Below are positions 16,368 through 26,206 of a stretch of 46,563 bases of DNA, piece by piece. The DNA is taken from the NCBI GenBank assembly GCA_030550175.1, contig JAUQPW010000018.1, forward strand, positions 14,939-61,501, written 5' to 3'. Source of the DNA: a bacterium. GTDB lineage: Bacteria > Moduliflexota > Moduliflexia > Moduliflexales > JAUQPW01. The translations under genes were made by a program, and so were the position numbers. The notes under the pieces are model-generated. The model was given only the letters and a program-made list of their open reading frames with translations. It had not been told where the DNA came from and searched no databases. The first letter of the stretch is position 1; the number at the start of each line of letters is the position of its first letter.

Positions 16368-19058
16368 TTAATTGCTTCTCCACTCCGAGAGAATAGTTTT
16401 CAAGTAACGCATGACAGGACCCCATTGAAGATAAGGATGGGCAAACTGGTTCCGATAACTTCTCAAACAGCCATAGCAACTGGTATCTTCATCACAGCCA
16501 CAGTTTCCGCTAACCCTTTTCTGGGCGGCTTCCAGGCAGGCTCGAAGCATTTCTTTTTTCTCCAGTTGGGCGACCAAGCCCGCTCCACCCGGTACATTAT
16601 CGTATAAAATGATGGGAGGCAGAGAATCTGCCTGACTACTATAGGCCACCGTTGCACTGAGATCCGCGGAAGGTACCTCTAAGACTTCTGAGGCAGCCCC
16701 TTCGACCAGGGCATAAGCCAGTGAGTACGCGAACCAGACGGGCTGTGTAGCCTCTTCAGTTTTGGCATGAAACTGAAGCTGAAGTACATCCGTGACAAAC
16801 TCATGCCCCAGAGAAACCTGCAAAAGCATTCCGGAACATTCATTTCCGTAGGAAGTTTTATGTTCCTTTTTGAGTTGCTGATTGAGGTGTTGAAATCCCG
16901 CTCCACATCTTTCACAGATATAAAACCCTTCTCCCCGGCGGCCTTCACAAAGCACCACCATATAACCGGGAGTGGCCGTCGTTAGGCTGATAAGGCCAAA
17001 GTTAATCGGATTTCCTTCCTTGTCTTTAAAACCTGCAAAGTAAGGCCGTGTGGTAAAGATCTTATCGGGTCGCCTTTTAGGTTCTTCCGGTTTCTCTCGA
17101 TTTGTTACAAAGCCAAATTTTGGATCAAGGTACTGGGCAGGAAACATACGGGTACAGCATTTATTGAAAAATGGTGGTTGTTTTTCATCCTGCCAGGGTT
17201 TGCGTTCAAAGCGGTTATGGATGGGGCACCGGGCATACCACCAGCGATCCCATTCTTGTCCGGCAACCTTCTTTAGCCCGTAGGAAGTCCATATTTTTTT
17301 GTTCGCAATCAGCTTGCTCGTTGGGGCAAACTCAGAAACTGCAATGGCTAAGTCCCTCTGGAGGGAAACTTCTTTTGCTTCACCATGCTGAATCCTCTGT
17401 GTATCTAGCTCTACAACATCTACCGGAAAACCATACTTGGGAATTACAGCCTTACGGGAAAGAAATGAAAGAAATTCTTCTTTAGCAATGGTGTCGGCCC
17501 GCTTCTGGGCCCACTCAGCCGTTCGATAATTTCTGTTTTCCCTTGCACTCTTTTCAAGCTCGATCACGTTTTGATAATCACTGGAGACTTCTGCCTCAGC
17601 AAGAAATAATCTGCTTTCTTCTCCTATAACCTTTGTAATCCAGCCTTTGTTCTCTAAACCAACTTGGCCCGCTATTTCCGGTGGAACAATAGCCTGCAAA
17701 GATTTTTTAAGTTTAGCCTCCTGCTGATCCAAAAAAGCTTTAAAGTCGGCAACGCCCGAAGGATGACTCAGGTCATTGAAAAAATTTTCAACGGTCTTAA
17801 ACCTTTCATTAAAATTTCGAAAGAAGTAGGATAAGGCGGTTGCCGTGATATGACGGGTAACTATCTTCTCGTTTCGTAGACTCAGCACAGGGGGTCGAAC
17901 CTTACCACTAAGGATGCGCCTGGGTTCAGCAAAATGATAAAGATCATGGGGTCCGCGACGACAATAGGTAATAACGAACCCAGGATATCCGCTTCGGCGT
18001 CCCGACCGCCCCACCCGCTGTACATAGTTGAAGGCCTCCGGTGGGACATTTCGGAGAAAGATAATATCGAGGTTACCTAAGTCTATACCCACTTCGAAGG
18101 TTGTAGAACAGCTCAGAACATGAATTCTACCTTTTTTGAATTCATCTTGAAATTCCCGCGCTTTCCCACGATCCAGTTGGGCCGTGTGCTCTTCTACCCG
18201 CATAGGATCCGGTAGATCCTCTTCATAAAGCAAACGATAGTGATTAGGTTCAAGGTTATCCGGTTGGATCTCGTTAAGCGTACCCGGGCAACGAGGCCTG
18301 GTACAGACTTTATGAACCGATACGGTCTGAAGACGTCCACACGTGTCACACCGAAAAATTTTATGACCTTTGGTAACAAGACTCAATCTCCACCAATCAG
18401 GATTAAGCCTCCAAGCATCTTCAACGGGAAGAAGTAAACGGTCTTGGGGAGAAATAGATGGATCGAATTCTTTAAGAGTTTCCCAGATTGCTCTCAGAGT
18501 TTCAGTAGCCCACGGCATTGCTTGATCTATGGAAAGATGGCTCCTTATCAGAAGCTTGATCAAAAACTGGGCACGCCGCCCCGTTTTTCCATCCCAACTC
18601 CGTACATCCTTTTGCTGTCTGGGTTTACCGGTTCGAACCCGAGTTTGATTTCCCTGTAGCTTAAGATCACTCCAATTTATGGAAATACCCTGTCCCACTC
18701 GAAGTTCAAGGGCTCTTTCAGCCCTCATAAAATCCAGGAGGACGAATAGCAAATCCCGGGCTTCCTGTTCGGTTAACAACCAGGGGAAATTCTTGAGATT
18801 CTCGGGAATCTGGAGCCGGTCTGGCCATTTTACCAGCCACCGAACCAGGCCCACGCCTTCCAGGGAAATTCTCGATTCATCTGTGAGAAACTCCTGATAG
18901 AGCCTAAGCCATGCCTCACGACTCAAGTCTAAGTCACCCCTGGTAGGGGGAAAAATCTTCCTCTCTATAAAGAGATTCCGAAGGTTTGTGGCCAGTTCTC
19001 GTAGGGACAGACCTTCCGGTGCATAAGGACTCAGCCTTCGGACCACCTCCAAAATCAA
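16368..19058 (-). CDS. DUF1998 helicase, C-terminal fragment (RecA2 and DUF1998)
   Basis: This 896-residue frame is the C-terminal part of a large SF2 helicase. The first ATG (19058) is internal: the natural frame extends upstream as AAFFAWYLEDSYKDILNRN and KILAFTDGRQE, then jumps frame at a T6 run (19145-19150). It contains a zinc ribbon (CDTCGRLQ...CTRPRCPG), motif V (CSTTFEVGIDLGNLDIIFLR), motif VI (YVQRVGRSGRRSG), a CERCGAGF knuckle, and the C-terminal DUF1998/MrfA-type domain (ILYDNVPGGAGL, then a four-cysteine CGCDEDTSCYGCLRSYRNQ). DUF1998 helicases occur in DISARM, Druantia and DNA repair. Here the gene closes a 25-kb run of defence genes. Bases 18947-19080 are duplicated in inverted form at 14561-14694. 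Confidence 0.88.
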   Translation of the reverse strand: MILEVVRRLSPYAPEGLSLRELATNLRNLFIERKIFPPTRGDLDLSREAWLRLYQEFLTDESRISLEGVGLVRWLVKWPDRLQIPENLKNFPWLLTEQEARDLLFVLLDFMRAERALELRVGQGISINWSDLKLQGNQTRVRTGKPRQQKDVRSWDGKTGRRAQFLIKLLIRSHLSIDQAMPWATETLRAIWETLKEFDPSISPQDRLLLPVEDAWRLNPDWWRLSLVTKGHKIFRCDTCGRLQTVSVHKVCTRPRCPGTLNEIQPDNLEPNHYRLLYEEDLPDPMRVEEHTAQLDRGKAREFQDEFKKGRIHVLSCSTTFEVGIDLGNLDIIFLRNVPPEAFNYVQRVGRSGRRSGYPGFVITYCRRGPHDLYHFAEPRRILSGKVRPPVLSLRNEKIVTRHITATALSYFFRNFNERFKTVENFFNDLSHPSGVADFKAFLDQQEAKLKKSLQAIVPPEIAGQVGLENKGWITKVIGEESRLFLAEAEVSSDYQNVIELEKSARENRNYRTAEWAQKRADTIAKEEFLSFLSRKAVIPKYGFPVDVVELDTQRIQHGEAKEVSLQRDLAIAVSEFAPTSKLIANKKIWTSYGLKKVAGQEWDRWWYARCPIHNRFERKPWQDEKQPPFFNKCCTRMFPAQYLDPKFGFVTNREKPEEPKRRPDKIFTTRPYFAGFKDKEGNPINFGLISLTTATPGYMVVLCEGRRGEGFYICERCGAGFQHLNQQLKKEHKTSYGNECSGMLLQVSLGHEFVTDVLQLQFHAKTEEATQPVWFAYSLAYALVEGAASEVLEVPSADLSATVAYSSQADSLPPIILYDNVPGGAGLVAQLEKKEMLRACLEAAQKRVSGNCGCDEDTSCYGCLRSYRNQFAHPYLQWGPVMRYLKTILSEWRSN

Positions 19059-19080
19059 ATTGCGGTTCAGAATGTCTTTA
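18947..19080 (-). repeat. Parent copy of the 134-bp inverted duplication
   Basis: Identical to the reverse complement of 14561-14694. This copy is in its natural place inside the helicase reading frame, so it is the likely source. Confidence 0.9.
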
Positions 19081-20365
19081 TACGAATCTTCAAGATACCA
19101 GGCAAAAAATGCGGCTTCCTGACGCCCATCGGTGAATGCCAGTATTTTTTCCGTTTCTCAGGAAGGTTCTGATAAAGGGTCGTCGCAATAACTGCATTTG
19201 GACCATCGGTCCCATAAATTACTTCTCGCACGGGATCACGACCGGCAGCACTATATCCGCAAGCTCCACATTTCGCTATCTGGTCTGCTTTGTCCTCATC
19301 CTTTGGAGATTCTTCCTTGACGACCTGGATTATGTGATCGTGGTTACATTCCGGCCTACACCGTCCTATCCTGCCACACCGAACGCAAAGCTGGAGTATT
19401 TGCCTGTTGATATCCTTACCGTTATCTTCTTTATCATCTTCCTCATCGTCTTCCTTAGGCCGTAAGAAGGTAACGCCGAAATTAAACTGACCCGGATCGC
19501 GAATCGCTTCCTTCAATCTTCCATCTTTGAGATTTTTTGGGCCTACAAAATAGTGTTGACCGCACTCCCGGCATAGTGCAACTTCAAAAGCTGTAATCTC
19601 TCTATCCGTCCCCTTACGGTCCAGGAAGATCTTCTTTTGAGGCCAGTAGGAAACAAATGCCCCTTCAAGCGAACGTAAGAACAAATGGTAACGTACCGAT
19701 AAGAGTGGAGCGTGGGAAGTAGGATCTCTTGCCTGTAGAAGGAGTTCAATCAATTCAGACAGAGCAGGTACACGTTCTGTAGCCGGCAGGTCGGCGAAGA
19801 CCTCTTTGGCAACTTCCCGAGCTTCTCGAGGATTACCGGTAATAAGACGACGTAGCTTCGTTGATCGAATATCGCGTTGTAGAATCCTTCCAATCGTATA
19901 GGATAAATCTTCCTTATCAAGGAGATCTATTCCCAATCTGTTGGCCAACCCGGCAAGCTGGTTCCTGGTTTCTGGAATTCGCCCCTGCAGGGCTTCCCGG
20001 AGAAGCCTATAAACATGTGCCGAAAGCTCTTCTATCCCTGACTCTGGGATCGGTTCAGTCTCTCCAAGAATTACGTCTTTCGTGCAAAATTCCTCACCAA
20101 ATAGGTTAGAGGCAAACTTTGCAACTGCTCCCCGGTCCTTTTCTCCTTCGGCCAACGTAGCACTGGTTGCAATACATCGAAAAGGCTCCAGACGCCCACC
20201 CTCTCTAAGTCTCTGTTTAAGGCGCCTTAGGAGCATAGCCATCTCGATACCCTTCGAACCTCGATATTGATGGGCTTCATCGAGTATCAAGAATGTCCAC
20301 CATCGAGCACACCCCTCATCAAAGAGGGGACTATCCTCAGGTCTGAGTAACAGATATTCCAGCAT
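19067..20365 (-). CDS. DUF1998 helicase, middle fragment (motifs Ib-III, zinc knuckles)
   Basis: This 432-residue frame joins the upstream fragment if the C9 run at 20389-20397 (minus strand) is read as ten. The natural reading across the join is PHILLTNYSMLEYLLLRPED. It carries motif II (FLILDEAHQYRGSKGIEMAM), motif III (CIATSATLAEGEKDRG), and several zinc knuckles (CRECGQHY, CVRCGRIGRC, CGACGY). It ends out of frame after LPEKRKKY because of an apparent lost base in the A6 run at 19145-19150. Restoring it gives LPEKRKKILAFTDGRQEAAF, a classic RecA2 opening. Together the three fragments make about 1,557 residues. Confidence 0.87.
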   Translation of the reverse strand: MLEYLLLRPEDSPLFDEGCARWWTFLILDEAHQYRGSKGIEMAMLLRRLKQRLREGGRLEPFRCIATSATLAEGEKDRGAVAKFASNLFGEEFCTKDVILGETEPIPESGIEELSAHVYRLLREALQGRIPETRNQLAGLANRLGIDLLDKEDLSYTIGRILQRDIRSTKLRRLITGNPREAREVAKEVFADLPATERVPALSELIELLLQARDPTSHAPLLSVRYHLFLRSLEGAFVSYWPQKKIFLDRKGTDREITAFEVALCRECGQHYFVGPKNLKDGRLKEAIRDPGQFNFGVTFLRPKEDDEEDDKEDNGKDINRQILQLCVRCGRIGRCRPECNHDHIIQVVKEESPKDEDKADQIAKCGACGYSAAGRDPVREVIYGTDGPNAVIATTLYQNLPEKRKKYWHSPMGVRKPHFLPGILKIRIKTF

Positions 20366-21039
20366 GGAGTAGTTGGTGAGCAGAATATGGGGGGGGGTTG
20401 GCTGCGCATTTCAGAGCGTAAAACCAACTCGCCGGGTAGCCGATTTGCCAGGCGCTCCGAGACACGACGTCGGGTGTCGTTTTCATCTTCCGGCGTCTCT
20501 CCGATGTACTGACCAAAGGTAATTCTGAAGGGTGATTTCTCGTACTCAAGCTGTTGACAGATCTCTCCTAAACGTTCACGTTGATCGTTTGCCAGAGCGT
20601 TCATGGGATAGAGAATCAAGGCCCGTACACCTGGACCTAGTTGACCGGACTGAAACTCTTGATAAAGGTGAAGCAAAATAGGATAAAGAAAGGATTCCGT
20701 CTTTCCACTTCCTGTTCCCGTGGCAACAATGACATTACGACCTTCAAAGGCCCTTTGGATGGCTGCTTCTTGATGTCGGTAAAGGGGTCTATCTCCCTGT
20801 ACGGCCTTCAAGAGTGCTTCATCAGGCTCAAATCCGAGGAGGTTCCGGAACAGATCTCTTGGCTTCTGGGCCCGTTGGAAGACGGGAGTAGCCTCAACGT
20901 ACGGCCCTTTGCTTAAATATCCTGACTGAAGGGCTTCTTCAAAAGATGCCCTGAGATCCGGATCCTTGAAATAAAAGGTGGTTTTTAGATAATGCCGATA
21001 TCTCTCTTCAATTCGTTGGGATAATGTTATGAGATCCAT
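20287..21039 (-). CDS. DUF1998 helicase, N-terminal fragment (Q motif, Walker A)
   Basis: This 250-residue frame contains the true start (ATG at 21039, 18 bases after the zinc-finger gene, behind AAGGGG). The first helicase motifs are YRHQEAAIQRAFEGRNVIVA, Walker A TGTGSGKTESF and motif Ia LILYPMNALANDQRERL. It becomes non-homologous after MRSQPPP, at the homopolymer 20389-20397, and stops by chance. The adjacent frame carries the continuation. The close spacing to the upstream gene makes the pair look co-translated. Confidence 0.88.
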   Translation of the reverse strand: MDLITLSQRIEERYRHYLKTTFYFKDPDLRASFEEALQSGYLSKGPYVEATPVFQRAQKPRDLFRNLLGFEPDEALLKAVQGDRPLYRHQEAAIQRAFEGRNVIVATGTGSGKTESFLYPILLHLYQEFQSGQLGPGVRALILYPMNALANDQRERLGEICQQLEYEKSPFRITFGQYIGETPEDENDTRRRVSERLANRLPGELVLRSEMRSQPPPIFCSPTTPCWNICYSDLRIVPSLMRGVLDGGHS

Positions 21040-21057
21040 TAGAGACCCCTTACTTTC

Positions 21058-23616
21058 TTATCGAAGTAGATAAAGTAGATTTTTATGGTTTTTTCTTAGA
21101 TGCCATATCATGTCGCTTGAGGTAATATCACGGCTTATATGGCCACACTCTTTACACGTATGGAGACGTGGGAGGTTCTTGTTAAAATTCTCTCGGATTT
21201 CATCGACATTGTCACTAATCCGAAAACTAACTTGAATGGGCCCTTGTCCACGGGGTACCTGTTTACAGTCGTTTTCAATGTGGTTAGCTATTGTGCTGGT
21301 TGGATTCCCAGGATTATCGGATCCGGTATAGAAATTACAGTAAGAACATTTATATATTTTGCGAGGAAGAGATGGGATTTCTTCATATACTTCCCAATAT
21401 GTCTCCTCATAGGTCAAAAGCCGGAAGAACTTATCTATATAATCCACATGATCGGATTTGATATGATCCAACACCTCTTCTTCTGTAAAGACTGAGAAAT
21501 TACAGAATTTACAACCAATTTTGAGTATAAGCTCACAGGCAGCTACTCCGTAGACTCCTCTGGGAGGAATCCAGAAACTGAGTAAAATTATTCCGGGGTT
21601 CTGAATCTCCTGGGCATCACTGAATTCCCGTAATGGGATGGCAACGGTACTCTCTGTAACCTTTACAGGGTAGGATTGGGCCTTTGATTGTTCAAACCCA
21701 ACAAGGATTTTATCTACCCAACGTGGTTTTGGAAGTCTCAGCCACAACGTTTTCCTCGATGTAGCCAGGAAATCTTCACGGGTAAGAGGAAGTTTTTGAG
21801 CTTTCCATTCTGGGGGTAGTTGGTTTTCTTCTCCAATGGCCCACCAGAGCCTTTCCACAAGGATAGTAACCTGTACCTGACACATACCTCGGGAGCTGAT
21901 AAACCAGTCGGTTTTATCATAGTCAGGATGTGCCGGTAGGGTCAACACCGTTCTATGGTCTTCACGTTTTATCTGGACGACGTCTTCTTTATGAATAGGT
22001 TGGATTGTGCAACCCGGCTGGTGAAGGAATTCAACCCGTGTGGGCTCATGTCCGTCTTTAGCAGGAACAGAAGAGAGTTGAAATATTCTAATATCCTTCA
22101 AGGCGGAGATAAATCTGAAGTCTAAACTCTCTAAAAGCTCATCCTTCAAATCATAAATCCTGATAAAATACCAGCCATCTCCCCGTTCTATAACTTCAGA
22201 GGGCAAGTTTTGCTCCCGACTCTCCGGATCAGGACTCCATAGCTTGGTCCACCCTAATTTTCTGATACCCTCTTCCCCAATAACAATGGTCCCAATATCT
22301 TTCCATCGGAAGTGGTCGTCTAAAGAACGGATTCGGGGGGGTTTCTCTCCAAATAAAGGACCCATATCTTCATTTGCATCGTTTAGAAGATTCCCAACCA
22401 GTTCAAATTGGGATGCTCTGGGCTGGATTATAATTAACCTGCCCTCCCGGCTACAAAAAGCGATCTTTTTATCGTCGTCCTTCTCAAGAGTATAGAAATG
22501 AGCTTGGTAACCCTCTAAAGAAACGGGTTCCGGTGCTATGGGTGGAGGTCCCGAAAGCTTAAAGTCACGTTCCCAACTATCTGGAACCACGGCCAGATAA
22601 GATCCCAATGAAGGAGAACGGATGTGGCGTCCTTCATTTTGTTGATTATTCAGTTTAAATAGCAGATAGCCTTCTTCACCAAAGGTAGTATGCTTCTCCC
22701 TCGTACTCCCGTCTTCCTCCCAACGGATCACTACCCGTCCATGAAATTCTTTAAGACACCGGTAATTCTCGTCCGATTCATCTTGCAGGAGAGGTGATTC
22801 ATTTTGAAGTACCGTTAACCCAGGGTTTTCAAGGAGATCCACCGGTACCTCTACAGCGAGTATCCACTGGCACCCCCTTTTCAAACAGATGATCTCGGGT
22901 TTCGGACCTCGTAGTCTTGGCTCTTGCAATACTGGTTTCTCAGGATGTTCTCCCGTACCTGTACTCCTTCTAGGCGGCCTATGATCAAGGGGGATATACC
23001 TTTTCTGATCCTTTTGTTTAAATTTCTCTTCGATGTTTTGGGATACTTTTACTTCTGTGGGTATTGCGTTTTTAAGCTGTCTCTGTTTTTCTAATTGTTT
23101 CCATGCTTCCTCCACTTCACGGCATACTTCCTCTACCTTTTGTCGTTCCTGGTCAAGTTGTCGTGCTTTTTCTTCCAATTGCCTGCATGCTTCTTCTACT
23201 TTTTGACGTGCTTCCTCGACTCTTTGTTGTTCCCGGTTAAGTCGCTCTCGCTCTCTCTCAAGCCGCCGTCGTTCTTCTTCAATCCTCCTTTGAGCTTCTT
23301 CCTCCGCTCTGTGTTGTGCCTTTTTTACTGCGCTGAGCGTTTGCCACCTATTATCGCTTAAGATTAAAATGCGGTATATGGAAACAAGATTTCCCTCGAG
23401 TTTGGCCAGAACTATGAGATTTCCAGGGTGTGAAAACAGTATAAAGGGAAAGTACCTTTTATACAAACGCCAACCGGAGAATGTAGGTGTTTGATCCTGC
23501 AGTTCACTCATATCAGCCTTTTGAAGTAGCCTCAGAAGCTTTTGACACTCAAGCCCAATGTCAGGCCGTGAATTTGCAAGATCTTCAAGAAAACCTATTT
23601 TTATAGAGATTCGCAT
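21058..23616 (-). CDS. Unrecognised coiled-coil protein with three C2H2-like zinc fingers
   Basis: I do not recognise this 852-residue protein. Residues 1-90 are a small globular region (KIGFLEDLANSRPDIGLECQ) with a faint RelE-like flavour. Residues about 97-183 form a strongly charged coiled coil of Glu/Arg/Gln heptads. A long beta-rich middle follows. The last 140 residues hold three zinc fingers: C-x2-C-x12-H-x4-H (CKFCNFSVFTEEEVLDH...), C-x2-C-x18-H-x4-C, and C-x2-C-x14-H-x4-H (C821, C824, H839, H844). The gene follows the type III-D operon after 37 bases and precedes the DUF1998 helicase by 18. The fingers suggest nucleic-acid binding and the coiled coil oligomerisation. A Druantia- or DISARM-like helicase partner is my inference. 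Its AT-rich base composition differs from the GC-richer III-D genes. Confidence 0.8.
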   Translation of the reverse strand: MRISIKIGFLEDLANSRPDIGLECQKLLRLLQKADMSELQDQTPTFSGWRLYKRYFPFILFSHPGNLIVLAKLEGNLVSIYRILILSDNRWQTLSAVKKAQHRAEEEAQRRIEEERRRLERERERLNREQQRVEEARQKVEEACRQLEEKARQLDQERQKVEEVCREVEEAWKQLEKQRQLKNAIPTEVKVSQNIEEKFKQKDQKRYIPLDHRPPRRSTGTGEHPEKPVLQEPRLRGPKPEIICLKRGCQWILAVEVPVDLLENPGLTVLQNESPLLQDESDENYRCLKEFHGRVVIRWEEDGSTREKHTTFGEEGYLLFKLNNQQNEGRHIRSPSLGSYLAVVPDSWERDFKLSGPPPIAPEPVSLEGYQAHFYTLEKDDDKKIAFCSREGRLIIIQPRASQFELVGNLLNDANEDMGPLFGEKPPRIRSLDDHFRWKDIGTIVIGEEGIRKLGWTKLWSPDPESREQNLPSEVIERGDGWYFIRIYDLKDELLESLDFRFISALKDIRIFQLSSVPAKDGHEPTRVEFLHQPGCTIQPIHKEDVVQIKREDHRTVLTLPAHPDYDKTDWFISSRGMCQVQVTILVERLWWAIGEENQLPPEWKAQKLPLTREDFLATSRKTLWLRLPKPRWVDKILVGFEQSKAQSYPVKVTESTVAIPLREFSDAQEIQNPGIILLSFWIPPRGVYGVAACELILKIGCKFCNFSVFTEEEVLDHIKSDHVDYIDKFFRLLTYEETYWEVYEEIPSLPRKIYKCSYCNFYTGSDNPGNPTSTIANHIENDCKQVPRGQGPIQVSFRISDNVDEIRENFNKNLPRLHTCKECGHISRDITSSDMIWHLRKNHKNLLYLLR

Positions 23617-23653
23617 AGAGAATTACCGGGCACTGATGGGATAGAGATACCTA

Positions 23654-26206
23654 CTACTTCCATCCTTTAAAAATCGCATGTTGTGGTTTTCCATCCCGCC
23701 GCATGACATCGGCACGGCAACGTGTTCCGGCTGTTCCCATCGGATAGGGAGGGAAATTGCTACACGAAACGATTTCACCGCCTTCGGTCTGGACTTTTGC
23801 TTTGCCTCCCTTAACATCCTCTGCCAGGGTAACCCACTCTCTCTTCGTTGTGACCTCTTCTTGTTTCGGTTTCTGGGTCCTCGGGCTTGCCGGTGGTGCA
23901 GTCTTGGTTGGTGACTTTACAGTAGGTATAGAACCTGACCCCTGCGAGGTGGAGGGTGACGTACCGGCAAACACAGTTTGGATATCCGGGGTTGGCTCGG
24001 CCAGATTACCCAGGTGGGGATCGAAGGCACAAGGGTCGGGCAGGACAGGACGGTCACGGTATTCATTTCTTTGGGAATCCTGCACGCCCGGCAGTTCGAT
24101 CATCATATATCGGGTGTTGGGACGCTGCCTGCCATTTTCAGTGATGACACAGTTGTTAGGAACAGCCTGACCGTGAACAGGCGGTACTGCCTTAAATCCC
24201 GGCCATTCCAACATCTTCAGCAGCATGCCGATACGCTTCAGTTCGCAGAGATGCTGACAGGTCGTATTAAGTTTCAGCACGCTCAGAACGTGCTGTTCAA
24301 ACTCGCGGGTGCGCTGTTCTAGCGTTGTACGGTCGGTTAAGGCTTCACCCTTGCCTGTCAGGCCTGTCTGCCAGGTGTCCCCGTTAAACAACGAGCCGTA
24401 ACGTATTGGACGGTTGGTCAGGTGCAGGACGACCTCCAACTTTACCGCGCCCATGCCCAAGGGTTTACCCATGCCGAGATGATGGCAATATTCTTTTGTG
24501 GAATCTCCTAACGGATGTAGGGCCCAGCAGAGCGCACCCAACTCACGGTCGGAGAGATTTTCGAAATAGATGCGGAAGGTAAATTTTACCCCTGGTTTAA
24601 CGGGTCTGAACTGAGTATGCTGAGTACTTGTGGCCGGAGCGTCGGAGGCTTCAATATCTTGCCGGGTACAGTCACCCTGATGCCAGTATAGCTTATGGCC
24701 GCGAATGACGGTCTCCTCAGGCGTCTTATCGCCATAGTGATGGAGTGTGTTCTTGTCGTCGCTTGTCTGAACAAGGTAATGTTGGAAGGCTGTTGGCTTG
24801 GGCGAGGCAAGAATATTCGGCACTATGGGATTTTGAGAGATCCAGATATCCGATTGTCCTTCAAGTAGCATTGCATCGGTGACAAAGACACGTCCGGCAT
24901 AGGCCCGATGTTTATCCCCTTGCTTGGGGATTTCCTGAATAACCCCGCGCTGCTTCATATCGTCTAGTTCTGGTCGTGTGCGTACAAAACCAAATAAGGC
25001 CTCGGCATAGTCAATATCTTCAGGGCGGCGCAATGCTTTGGGAACAAAATCCAGAGGTGTAGCAGTACGCTTGTCACTCTCGAGGAAAGCAGGCACTCTG
25101 AAGTTCGGAGTGTGACCAAAAAACAAGACTTCGCCTCCCACTTCAACATAAAAAATTGGATACTCATCCCGTAGGCACCCCATATGTTGATCAAAGGGTG
25201 GTTCAGTTTGGAAGGGAGTCAATGCATCCAAATAGTCCGTTACAGCTTGATTGTTGATCTTGAGAAGTTTCTTTTCCTCAATTGCCTCTAGCACCAGCGC
25301 GTGCCTTTTGCGAGGGGAGGTGGTCTTTTCGCTTCCAGCTTCATGCATATTACCGGAGCAGACAAGAACGCCTCGGTATGGGTATCCTGCGTCAGGGGAA
25401 CCGATACGAGTTATGAAGATGAATTTGCCCTTGTTGCCTGTGCGGATATCTACATCAAAACTCACAGAATGATATTGTGGCCGATAATGAGGGGAATTAA
25501 AACGAATAAGACCGGGTATAGCGCCATCGGGAATACTATCCTCTTTGATCTTGAGATAGGCCCCCTTCTCCGGCCATCCCATATTCGCTGGGTTCTTAGC
25601 TGGTTTCACATACCATTCATCCCCTTTTTTACTCAAATACCCAGCCCGAACCTTACTCCCAAATTTGCCTATGACTTTTCTGTACGGATCGCCTAAAGGA
25701 TCGTCCTTTGCTGCTGCTACTGCGCGATAAAAGATTTTGAGTGAATCTGTCACCCATTGTACCTTGCCATAGCTCACAATCTCCAGCACACTACGTAACA
25801 TGCCGCGTAAGCTGCTACCGGGGATAACAGGCCGATTGGGGTCACGGGTGTAGAAAAAGTGCGGGGTGTTCTTGATTCGATCGATGTAACGTGTCTGGTT
25901 GTCAATCGTGTACCCGTTTCTGTCCTTATTCTGCTCATCCAGATCAAACTCATCGCGGGTGAGCGGACACCGTACGTAAAGCGGTGACTTCGTCGTGAGT
26001 GTAACCTCAAAATAACCTGTATGCCGATCAGGATAATAGCGATCATGGTCGGGAAGATCGTTGGCGTGGTCTACGGCTGTTACAACAACTTCCGGCAACG
26101 GCACAAAGTTGTAAGGTGCACTGGCGGTGCGATCGGGTTTGAGCCTACCACTTGTGTTAACGGGATTTTTGTGCCTGGGTAAATTCAAGATGGTACGGTT
26201 GCTCAT
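23654..26206 (-). CDS. Type III-D RAMP protein, TIGR03986 family
   Basis: A large RAMP (Cas7-related) subunit typical of type III-D loci beside csx19. I take the ATG at 26206 (MSNRTILNLPRHKN), which overlaps the csx19 stop as ATGA and has a GAGGAGG ribosome site, giving 850 residues. Longer upstream reading gives low-complexity non-family sequence. The RAMP beginning is GYFEVTLTTKSPLYVRCPLT followed by RDPNRPVIPGSSLRGMLRS, the usual Cas7 glycine loop. HLGMGKPLGMGAVKLEV is a second RAMP glycine-rich segment. The last 70 residues look like a small OB-type domain (GKAKVQTEGGEIVSCSNFPP). It is the last gene of the III-D block, and base composition changes right after it. Confidence 0.88.
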   Translation of the reverse strand: MSNRTILNLPRHKNPVNTSGRLKPDRTASAPYNFVPLPEVVVTAVDHANDLPDHDRYYPDRHTGYFEVTLTTKSPLYVRCPLTRDEFDLDEQNKDRNGYTIDNQTRYIDRIKNTPHFFYTRDPNRPVIPGSSLRGMLRSVLEIVSYGKVQWVTDSLKIFYRAVAAAKDDPLGDPYRKVIGKFGSKVRAGYLSKKGDEWYVKPAKNPANMGWPEKGAYLKIKEDSIPDGAIPGLIRFNSPHYRPQYHSVSFDVDIRTGNKGKFIFITRIGSPDAGYPYRGVLVCSGNMHEAGSEKTTSPRKRHALVLEAIEEKKLLKINNQAVTDYLDALTPFQTEPPFDQHMGCLRDEYPIFYVEVGGEVLFFGHTPNFRVPAFLESDKRTATPLDFVPKALRRPEDIDYAEALFGFVRTRPELDDMKQRGVIQEIPKQGDKHRAYAGRVFVTDAMLLEGQSDIWISQNPIVPNILASPKPTAFQHYLVQTSDDKNTLHHYGDKTPEETVIRGHKLYWHQGDCTRQDIEASDAPATSTQHTQFRPVKPGVKFTFRIYFENLSDRELGALCWALHPLGDSTKEYCHHLGMGKPLGMGAVKLEVVLHLTNRPIRYGSLFNGDTWQTGLTGKGEALTDRTTLEQRTREFEQHVLSVLKLNTTCQHLCELKRIGMLLKMLEWPGFKAVPPVHGQAVPNNCVITENGRQRPNTRYMMIELPGVQDSQRNEYRDRPVLPDPCAFDPHLGNLAEPTPDIQTVFAGTSPSTSQGSGSIPTVKSPTKTAPPASPRTQKPKQEEVTTKREWVTLAEDVKGGKAKVQTEGGEIVSCSNFPPYPMGTAGTRCRADVMRRDGKPQHAIFKGWK

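Noticed and set aside
23757..24170. 137-residue plus-strand open frame
   Set aside because: It is antisense to the TIGR03986 gene and has no ribosome site or family features.
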